Shown here piece by piece: positions 58,219-64,000 of a stretch of DNA of 64,000 nt. The DNA is from Alphaproteobacteria bacterium (GTDB lineage Bacteria > Pseudomonadota > Alphaproteobacteria > Reyranellales > Reyranellaceae). Within the stretch, counting starts at the first letter, position 1. Each line of letters starts with the position of its first letter. The notes under the pieces are model-generated. The model did no database searches and was not told the origin of the DNA. It worked only from the letters and a program-made list of their open reading frames with translations. The DNA lies in contig JAFKFL010000027.1 in the NCBI GenBank assembly GCA_017308235.1, forward strand, positions 124,001 to 188,000. Reading direction: 5' to 3'. A program made the position numbers and the translations under genes.

Positions 58219-59038
58219 CGGCCTCCCTTTCCGCTACCCGCCGATCGGCGGTGGCTGCCTCATCGAGCAATATCTCAAGCGGTGGAATGTCGGCATCCCA
58301 TTCGATCAGCGTAGGCCTTGGGCCGAAGCGTTCAACGAGTTCGCCAAACAACGACCAAACCGGAGCACTGACCCGGCTCGCGTGATCGTCGATCAGGATC
58401 GGCTCCCCATCAGCATCGTTCACCGCATGGCCGGCAAGATGATATTCCATGACTGCGTCAACCGGCAGCCCGTCCAGCCAGACACGTGGATCGAGCTTCA
58501 GATTTTGCGTGGTGACGAAGAGGTTGTTGGCGTCGAGCAAAAGACCGCAGCCGCTGCGGCGCACGACTTCCGAAAGAAACGCAGGCTCCGATAACGTCGC
58601 ATGCGCAAAGGAGAAGTAGCAGGACGGATTCTCAACAGCGACCCGCCGGCCGAGTGTTTCCTGCAGCCGATCCACATTACGGACGACGACGTCGATTGCT
58701 TCTTCGGTGTAGGGCAACGGCAGGAGATCGTTGAGGTAGCGGCCCCGCGAGATGCTCCAGGCCAGATGGTCGGAAACAAGCGTCGGCTGCAGCCTATCAA
58801 CCAGCGACGCAACGCGACGAAGATGAGTGTCTTCGAGACCATCGGTGGAGCCCAGCGATAGCCCGACCGCATGCACGGAAAAGGCGTAGTCAGCCCGTAG
58901 CCGTTCCACTGTGTCGAACGCCGGCGAAGGAGTCAGATAGTTCTCGGCATGGATTTCGAGGAAGGCAGTCGCTGGCCGGTCGCGAACAACCGCCGCAAGA
59001 TGCGCTGCCCGCAGACCAATACCCGCAACCGGCGTCAC
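58199..59038 (-). CDS. bufB: MNIO family (DUF692) RiPP-modifying iron enzyme
   Basis: The 279-residue TIM-barrel protein has FLEIHAENYL, YAFSVHAVGLSLGSTDG, LVSDHLAWSIS, VENPSCYFSFAHATLSEPAF, LLDANNLFVTTQNLKLDP and EYHLAGHAV. These contain the His/Glu/Asp residues that bind the multinuclear non-heme iron. MNIO enzymes oxidise cysteines in precursor peptides; bufferin-type members make thiooxazoles. It lies 3 bp after the small precursor gene and overlaps bufC. Confidence 0.92.
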   Translation of the reverse strand: MTPVAGIGLRAAHLAAVVRDRPATAFLEIHAENYLTPSPAFDTVERLRADYAFSVHAVGLSLGSTDGLEDTHLRRVASLVDRLQPTLVSDHLAWSISRGRYLNDLLPLPYTEEAIDVVVRNVDRLQETLGRRVAVENPSCYFSFAHATLSEPAFLSEVVRRSGCGLLLDANNLFVTTQNLKLDPRVWLDGLPVDAVMEYHLAGHAVNDADGEPILIDDHASRVSAPVWSLFGELVERFGPRPTLIEWDADIPPLEILLDEAATADRRVAEREAGAARAA

Positions 59039-59041
59039 GCG

Positions 59042-59287
59042 TCAGCTCGAGGTGAGCTTGCCGCCGACGATCTTCTCACACGCCCCTTTGGGCACGGCGA
59101 GCCAGGCATCCGTTTGACCATCCTTCTTCGACGTGCCGGCGCACGACGAATGATCGGTCTGACAATCGTTCTTGCCCGCCTTGGCAATGCCGTAACATTT
59201 CTCCACGTTGCCCTGAGCCTGCGTCACGGCCGGCGCGGCAATGGCGGCGGCGAGCGCGGCAGCGATGGCGATCCGGGTCGTACTCAT
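59042..59287 (-). CDS. bufA1: BufA1-type bufferin precursor (copper-binding RiPP)
   Basis: The 81-residue protein (AAGGAGC before the ATG) has a signal peptide ending near residue 24 (APAVTQAQ). The short mature region has Cys31, 42, 49 and 70 (EKCYGIAKAGKNDCQTD and KGACEKIVGG). This is the DUF2282/bufferin pattern: a periplasmic peptide whose cysteines are modified by the downstream MNIO enzyme, giving a copper chelator that protects against metal stress. It is the first gene of bufA-bufB-bufC. Confidence 0.88.
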   Translation of the reverse strand: MSTTRIAIAAALAAAIAAPAVTQAQGNVEKCYGIAKAGKNDCQTDHSSCAGTSKKDGQTDAWLAVPKGACEKIVGGKLTSS

Positions 59288-59398
59288 GCAATGCTCCTTG
59301 AGTGACGCGTCCTAGGTTATACGCCAATTTTGCTGGCGGCCCTCTCACGGACCGGCCAACGGCGACGTTGTTACTTTTCACAGAAACTTGACCTGGTC

Positions 59399-59608
59399 AT
59401 GCCTGAAAAAGCCGGAAATGCCATGCTGTCGCCCGGCGAGTTCGTGCGCCATCCCGATCGTCCCGATTGGGGATTGGGTCAGATCCAGTCGATGATCGGC
59501 CATCGCATCACGGTCAATTTCGAGAATGCGGGCAAGATCACGATCGACGGGAACGTGATCGAACTCTTGCCTGCCGATCCAGGTGCACCTGACGTTCCGC
59601 ACGCTTGA
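59399..59608 (+). CDS. DUF3553 domain-containing small protein
   Basis: The 69-residue protein has LSPGEFVRHPDRPDWGLGQI and RITVNFENAGKITIDGN, the DUF3553 pattern, a small SH3-like beta barrel also seen at the ends of UvrD/PcrA-type helicases. ATG at 59399 is chosen; the ribosome site is weak. Its 3' end overlaps the converging mobA gene by 71 bp. The function is unknown. Confidence 0.82.
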   Translation: MPEKAGNAMLSPGEFVRHPDRPDWGLGQIQSMIGHRITVNFENAGKITIDGNVIELLPADPGAPDVPHA

Positions 59609-60251
59609 GATCTTCCGGCGTATTGACGTTCAGGAATGAGGTGACGGCCCCTGGCCAGGCAAGCTCGGCAAAATGGTGGCGGCGCGCGAAGTCCTCGACC
59701 CGTCGCACCCCCTCCTCCAACACAGCGCGCCGCAGATCGGCCGCAAGCGTCACCGACCAGACCCCCAGCGTATGCTCACGGCGCCGCCCATGCCGGACCG
59801 TCAACACGTCGGGCTCGGGCACATGCATATGTCCGCAGAGCCGCACGGTCAGATCGAGAGGCAGAAGCGGTACATCGGCCGGCGCCGTCACGATCCAGCC
59901 CGCATGCGGGTGGTGCTTCAGCGACCATTCCATGCCGGCCAGGATACCGGCGAGAGGGCCTAGCCGCCGCCCCTCCCGCCGCGCCTGTCGCTGGACATCG
60001 GCAGGATCGCCAATGACGGGAACGCCGAGCGCCTTCAATTCGGGCGCAAGATCGTTGGCCACCACCACCAAATCCATTACCTGCGGGGCCAGGCGTTCGA
60101 CGACGTGGGCGACCATGGGCTTGCCGGCGAGACGCCGCAGTGGCTTGGGCATGCCGGGCCCCATGCGCCGACCCTCGCCTCCGGCCAGCACGACGCCGAC
60201 TAAGGCGCCGGCGCGTACCGGCCCAAAATTGTCGAGTGCGTTGACCGCCAT
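59538..60251 (-). CDS. mobA: Molybdenum cofactor guanylyltransferase
   Basis: The 237-residue nucleotidyltransferase has VGVVLAGGEGRRMGPGMPKP (GTP loop) and PLAGILAGMEW. The Mg-binding WIVTAPADVPLLPLDL and SFLNVNTPEDLKRAE follow. It attaches GMP to molybdopterin. ATG at 60251 is chosen; a GTG at 60281 would add ten residues. No other mo genes are in the window. Its 3' part is antisense to the DUF3553 gene. Confidence 0.88.
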   Translation of the reverse strand: MAVNALDNFGPVRAGALVGVVLAGGEGRRMGPGMPKPLRRLAGKPMVAHVVERLAPQVMDLVVVANDLAPELKALGVPVIGDPADVQRQARREGRRLGPLAGILAGMEWSLKHHPHAGWIVTAPADVPLLPLDLTVRLCGHMHVPEPDVLTVRHGRRREHTLGVWSVTLAADLRRAVLEEGVRRVEDFARRHHFAELAWPGAVTSFLNVNTPEDLKRAERQVHLDRQARVRSRSRRS

Positions 60252-60298
60252 GGGCGCACTATGCGAAGCGCTGAGCGACACGCAAGGGGAGGAACCGC

Positions 60299-61059
60299 AT
60301 GGCTATGAACATCGCCAAGGCCGCCAACTGGATACACTCCGTCGACAAGGCCCGGGCGGTCGTGGCCTGGTGGCCCGTCCATCACATGCCGGAAGACGAG
60401 CGGACGGCCTACAAGGTCCAGGACGCGTTCCTGAAGAAACTCGTGCCCAAGCAAGGGCCCGTCGTCGGCTACAAGATAGGCCTCACCGCGCCACAGATCT
60501 GGGAGCAGACCGGATTGCGCAGCCCGGCGTACGGGCCGATCCGCAAGAAGCGCGTCTTCCACGAGAAAACGTCGGTACGCGCTGACAAGTGGACGCGGTT
60601 CGGGGTCGAGCTCGAGATCGTCTTGACGGTGAACGCCGACGTTCCGGCACCAAAGGACAAGGCTTACGACAAGGAATCGATTGCCGAATATGTCGGCGAC
60701 GCGCGAGCCGGCTTCGAGTTGATCGAGGATCGCGGCGCCTCGGTTGGAACGGCGGCTCATTGCTGGGCAAACGGAACAAGGGTTGGCGCAATCTCGATCT
60801 CGCCAATCTCGAAGGTTCGATCTCGTTCGACGGCACCGTCGTCCGCACGGGCCATTCGGGTGATGTGATGGGCCATTGCTACAATTCACTGGCATGGCTC
60901 GCCAACAAGCTTGGTGAGCACGGCAAACGCCTCAGGAAAGGCATGATCGTATCGTCCGGCAGCATGGTCGCATGCCAGTTCGTGCCACCTGGCAGCACCG
61001 CAGTCGGCAAGATCGACGGCCTGGGCGAGGTCACTCTGAAATACAAGCTGCCCAAATAG
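60299..61059 (+). pseudogene. Frame-disrupted fumarylacetoacetate hydrolase/2-keto-4-pentenoate hydratase family gene
   Basis: The first frame (ATG 60299, GGGGAGG upstream) encodes a typical N-terminus (VVGYKIGLTAPQIWEQTGLR, FGVELEIVLTVN, AGFELIEDRGASV). Then homology jumps to the +2 frame (WNGGSLLGKRNKGW, LEGSISFDGTVVRTGHSGDV then the usual end, TAVGKIDGLGEVTLKY) at about 60740-60747. The linker normally present between EDRGA and WNGG is missing, so a deletion not divisible by three is the likely cause. The product would be truncated unless a frameshift is programmed. A sequencing artefact is possible. Confidence 0.75.
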
Positions 61060-61066
61060 GCCTGTA

Positions 61067-61771
61067 TCAAGCGAGGGAGGCCAGAGTCGCGTCGGGGCGA
61101 AGCTGACGCCAGGACAGGCGCCGTACGGCCTCCTTGCCGACGACCAACGCGTCGTAGTCGTCGGGAAAGAGCTGGGCAATCGCGGGATCCAGCGCATTGA
61201 GGCCACCCGCATAAGCACCGAACGCCGGCAGGATCACTCTGCGGCCATCAGTGAGGAAGCAGCGGCGGCGTAGGCCTCGACCACGCACCGTAAGGGCGGC
61301 AACAGGGTGAAAGTGGCCCGATACCTCACCGTCGGCGGGACCGAACTGAGCCTCATGCCGGAAGACGAGTGGCGCGTCGGCGATCTCCTCGGCCACATGC
61401 CCCCACCCCACCGGCGGCGGTATTGGGTCGTGATTGCCGGCGATCCAAATGAAACGCGCGAGGCCTGTCAGGCGCTCGATCTCCGCCCGTTCGACCTGGG
61501 GAAGCCGCGCGATCGCCTGACGATCATGAAACGAGTCACCCAGGCAGACCACGATTTCGGGCTGCAGCGTCTCGATCAGCTTGCCGAGCATCGCGAGCGT
61601 CTGACGCGTATCGTGCCGCGGCAGGAGTTTTAGCGCACTGACGGCATAGGACGAGCCCTTCTCGAGATGCAGGTCGGCCACGGCGAGGAGCCGGCGGGAC
61701 GGCCAATGGAGCGCTCCCGCCGGCAGGGCTTCCAAATGCTCCCCGGAACACTGAAAGGCGAGACCGTTCAT
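61067..61771 (-). CDS. pdeM: Ligase-associated DNA damage response endonuclease PdeM
   Basis: The 234-residue metallophosphoesterase has AVADLHLEKGSSYA, VVCLGDSFHDRQA, FIWIAGNHDP and GEVSGHFHPVAA, the metal-binding blocks in order. PdeM is usually encoded with an ATP-dependent ligase, a DEXH helicase and an exonuclease in a DNA repair set; none of these is in the window. The upstream small frame at 61768-61884 overlaps its start by 4 bp. It converges with the disrupted hydratase gene. Confidence 0.9.
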   Translation of the reverse strand: MNGLAFQCSGEHLEALPAGALHWPSRRLLAVADLHLEKGSSYAVSALKLLPRHDTRQTLAMLGKLIETLQPEIVVCLGDSFHDRQAIARLPQVERAEIERLTGLARFIWIAGNHDPIPPPVGWGHVAEEIADAPLVFRHEAQFGPADGEVSGHFHPVAALTVRGRGLRRRCFLTDGRRVILPAFGAYAGGLNALDPAIAQLFPDDYDALVVGKEAVRRLSWRQLRPDATLASLA

Positions 61772-61884
61772 CGGTGGATCACCACGCAGGCTCCTGTGGG
61801 GACGAGCGACCAGGCCTCGAGAAACTCCGCATCTGCGACCGCCTCGCTCCGCCCCCGGCTGGAACCTCGGCCGGTCGACGCCAT
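61768..61884 (-). CDS. Possible small ORF coupled to pdeM
   Basis: A 38-codon frame from ATG 61884 ends at TGA 61768-61770, overlapping the pdeM ATG by 4 bp (ATGA). The product has a Ser/Arg-rich start and ends AWSLVPTGACVVIHR. It may be a real leader peptide or the degraded end of a lost upstream gene. No family was recognised and the ribosome site is weak. Confidence 0.25.
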   Translation of the reverse strand: MASTGRGSSRGRSEAVADAEFLEAWSLVPTGACVVIHR

Positions 61885-61959
61885 CTCAGCGCCATGAAGT
61901 CACGCCATTTCATCGCCGATACGATTGACCTTCCGCAGCCCTCTACGCAAGGTGGCTTG

Positions 61960-62751
61960 ATGAGTCGAGGTGTGTGTTTCTTTGTGATGGCGGCGGCGCT
62001 CCTCCTTTCTCACGGAGCGTGGGCGCAGATGCAGCCCCATCGGGCCGACTATGTCCTGCGGTTGGGCACAGCCAACGGGCCAAGGATCGGCACCGCAGTC
62101 CAGGATATCACCCTCGATTGCACCGCCTGGCATATCAGGCGCGACATATCCACCGAGATCGCCCTCACCTCCTCGTGGAAGCTAAGCCTCGCGTCGAAGC
62201 TCGACGGCGACGAGCCTCGTGACGGCAGTGGCTTCCGATATCGCCTTACACAGATACAAAACGGCGAGGAGCGGATCACGAAGGGCAAAGTTGAGCGGGG
62301 CAAGGGCGGGTTGCGGGCCGACATCGCCTCGGCCGATAACCCGTCGCGTTTTGTCCTCCCGCTGCAAACCCTGATGCCCGTCACAGCCATAGGCCACCTG
62401 GTCGACCGACTGCGCGCCAAGGCCACCGCCTTTCCAGCTTTGGCGTTCGACGCCGAAGTCTTTGGCGATTCATTCCTGGTCGATGTAACGGAACTCGACC
62501 CCGGAACGTTGAGGTCGGATCCCGCCACTGGAAAGCCGGTTGCCGTGCCCGCAAGCTCCTCCTGGCCTATCTCCATGACCTTCACCCGTGGCCGCGAGCA
62601 GGCTCAAAATCCGCTCTTCTCGGTCGTCGCCAGGATCTACGACAATGGCGTCCTCGATCGACTGACCATCGATACCGGTCTCCTCAAGGTGAGCGCCGAC
62701 CTGCAAAGACTGGAAATGCACAAGGCGCCGGCCTGTCCGGCATCTGGCTAA
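61960..62751 (+). CDS. EipB/DUF1849 family periplasmic protein
   Basis: The 263-residue protein from ATG 61960 (AAGGTGG upstream) has a signal peptide (MSRGVCFFVMAAALLLSHGA then WA). It begins PHRADYVLRLGT and has ITLDCTAWHIRRDISTEIAL, the order of DUF1849/EipB. EipB is an alphaproteobacterial beta-spiral envelope protein tied to cell-envelope integrity. It has a Cys in the conserved TLDCTAW. A longer frame from 61774 is not supported. Confidence 0.82.
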   Translation: MSRGVCFFVMAAALLLSHGAWAQMQPHRADYVLRLGTANGPRIGTAVQDITLDCTAWHIRRDISTEIALTSSWKLSLASKLDGDEPRDGSGFRYRLTQIQNGEERITKGKVERGKGGLRADIASADNPSRFVLPLQTLMPVTAIGHLVDRLRAKATAFPALAFDAEVFGDSFLVDVTELDPGTLRSDPATGKPVAVPASSSWPISMTFTRGREQAQNPLFSVVARIYDNGVLDRLTIDTGLLKVSADLQRLEMHKAPACPASG

Positions 62752-62807
62752 CCCCGATCATCCGATCAATCTGCTCGGTCATTCCAACAGAGCAACATCG
62801 AGCGACT

Positions 62808-64000
62808 TTGCCCACATCCATCGTCTGGTTTCGCAACGACCTTCGGCTTGCCGACAATCCCGCGCTCACGGCGGGAGCTCGGCGCGGGCCGATCGTGCCG
62901 GTCTATATCCTTGATCAAGAGACGGAAGGATTGCGTGCACGGGGCGGCGCTTCCCGATGGTGGCTGCACCAGAGCCTTACCGCACTCGATCTATCGCTGA
63001 GGCGATATGGCTCGCGCCTCGTCCTGAGGCAAGGCAAGGCGGAGCAGGTCCTGCCGGCATTGGCGTCCGAATACAGTGCATCCGCAATTTATTGGAATCG
63101 TGCCTATGACCAGGGATCGGTCGAACAAGAACGGCGCTTGCAGCAACTTTTGACTCACCGTGGCGTGTCGACCGAGAGCTTTAAGGGCAACTTTTTGTTC
63201 GAACCCTGGGAAGTGAAGACATCGGCCGATGCGCCCTTCAAGGTCTTCACGCCATTTTGGCGCGCTTGCCGTGCCCTGCCACCGCCTCCTCTCGCACTAC
63301 CCGCTCCCCAACAGCTGTCATCACCGGCTAATGACCTCGCTGACGACACACTCGCGAGCTGGCAGCTCCTACCAAACGCACCGGACTGGGCCGGCGGTTT
63401 GCGCGAGACCTGGACGCCGGGCGAAGCCGGCGCCACTGAACGTCTCTCGACGTTCCTGGACGGCGCTCTGGCACGCTATCGTCAAGAGCGCGACGCGCCG
63501 GCCGGCGCGACGACGTCGCGGCTCTCTCCCCACCTCGCTTTCGGCGAGATCAGCCCACGCCAAATCTGGCATGCCGCCCTGGCCGCCGGCGACGGCGCCG
63601 CGGTAGAGAAGTTCCTGTCCGAACTCGGATGGCGTGAATTCTCCTGCAATTTGCTGTTTCATTCCGGCGACCTCGCGCAACGCAACTTCCGGCCTGAGTT
63701 CGATGCGTTTCCCTGGCGGGAGGACAGCGGCGCGCTGAAGGCATGGCAACAAGGGCGCACGGGCTTTCCGATCATCGATGCAGGCATGCGCGAGCTTTGG
63801 GCCACGGGCTGGATGCACAACAGGGTGCGCATGATCGTCGCATCGTTTCTGACCAAGGATCTGCTGATCGACTGGCGGGCCGGCGAACGCTGGTTCTGGG
63901 ATACGCTGGTCGATGCCGATCCGGCGAACAACCCTGTGAACTGGCAGTGGGTCGCAGGATGCGGCGCTGACGCGGCACCCTATTTTCGCATTTTCAATCC
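62808..64000 (+). CDS. phrB: Deoxyribodipyrimidine photolyase, 3' truncated by window
   Basis: The visible frame of about 397 codons has the photolyase N-terminus TSIVWFRNDLRLADNPAL, RAYDQGSVEQERRL, SRLSPHLAFGEISPRQIWHA and the FAD-binding ELGWREFSCNLLFH. GWMHNRVRMIVASFLTKDLL and WQWVAGCGADAAPYFRIFN follow. It repairs UV-induced pyrimidine dimers with light. TTG at 62808 is the first sensible start; no ATG is in frame upstream. The frame is open at the right end; the family is about 470-480 residues long. Confidence 0.93.
   Translation, partial: MPTSIVWFRNDLRLADNPALTAGARRGPIVPVYILDQETEGLRARGGASRWWLHQSLTALDLSLRRYGSRLVLRQGKAEQVLPALASEYSASAIYWNRAYDQGSVEQERRLQQLLTHRGVSTESFKGNFLFEPWEVKTSADAPFKVFTPFWRACRALPPPPLALPAPQQLSSPANDLADDTLASWQLLPNAPDWAGGLRETWTPGEAGATERLSTFLDGALARYRQERDAPAGATTSRLSPHLAFGEISPRQIWHAALAAGDGAAVEKFLSELGWREFSCNLLFHSGDLAQRNFRPEFDAFPWREDSGALKAWQQGRTGFPIIDAGMRELWATGWMHNRVRMIVASFLTKDLLIDWRAGERWFWDTLVDADPANNPVNWQWVAGCGADAAPYFRIFN

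Noticed and set aside
1..64000. Search for CRISPR arrays, transposases, phage genes, attachment sites or a replication origin
   Set aside because: No regular direct repeats with spacers, no transposase motifs, and only one tRNA with no integrase or duplicated 3' end beside it were seen.

Overview
The window is high-G+C, densely packed DNA from an alphaproteobacterium. The signs are a DUF1849/EipB envelope protein, a zinc-free 41-residue ribosomal L36, a one-cysteine DksA, ClpS, PdeM, and several orphan tripartite tricarboxylate transporter (TTT) binding proteins. A Reyranella-like or Rhodospirillales/Hyphomicrobiales soil or water organism would fit, but the sequence alone does not fix the genus. 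No insertion sequence, prophage or CRISPR array was seen. The window is essentially chromosomal catabolic genes with a few housekeeping genes between them.

Layout. 1-4.3 kb (+): end of a four-carbon acid sugar (threonate/erythronate) operon, otnK'-otnC-otnI-ltnD, then pyruvate kinase; a perfect 27-bp inverted repeat lies between otnC and otnI. 4.3-14.1 kb (-): glycolate oxidase glcD-glcE-glcF followed by a TPR protein, an amidohydrolase, a giant DUF2339 membrane protein and a phenylacetate-CoA-ligase-like enzyme. 14.2-16.5 kb: rpmJ with a terminator-like leader, a GlcG/HbpS protein, an aminotransferase and clpS. 16.6-21.9 kb (-): TTT binding protein, split hydantoinase/oxoprolinase hyuA-hyuB, GST. 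22.0-29.9 kb: acyl-CoA synthetase, MetE-like protein, enoyl-CoA hydratase, branched-chain-type binding protein, RidA, C13-type protease lipoprotein, TetR regulator and a phosphotransferase.

30-38.7 kb (-) is a variant 5-oxoprolinase locus: fused HyuA-HyuB, TTT binding protein, divergent PxpA, an AccB-like protein whose biotin lysine is arginine, PxpC, PxpB and an aminotransferase. An IclR regulator at 38.8-39.5 kb sits between this locus and a plus-strand operon (39.6-47.3 kb): TctC, RraA-family aldolase, TctB, TctA, HMG-CoA-lyase-like enzyme, cupin, class III CoA-transferase, a small unknown protein and an alpha/beta hydrolase. The operon reads as uptake of a branched carboxylic acid, CoA activation and lyase cleavage. 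Two similar palindromes flank the IclR gene and are candidate operators for both arms.

47.3-52.4 kb (-): DUF3237, acyl-CoA synthetase, rhodanese, DUF3775, NAD synthetase and tRNA-Val(GAC). 52.5-56.8 kb (+): N-formylglutamate amidohydrolase, then an MlrC-family peptidase with a D-aminoacylase. The 337-bp spacer between them carries, on the minus strand, what looks like a complete small RNA gene: promoter, three hairpins, an exposed CCTCCC and a textbook terminator. 56.8-64 kb: dksA, a bufferin-type RiPP operon (bufA-bufB-bufC), DUF3553, mobA, a frame-disrupted fumarylacetoacetase-family hydratase, pdeM, eipB, and a DNA photolyase cut by the window end.
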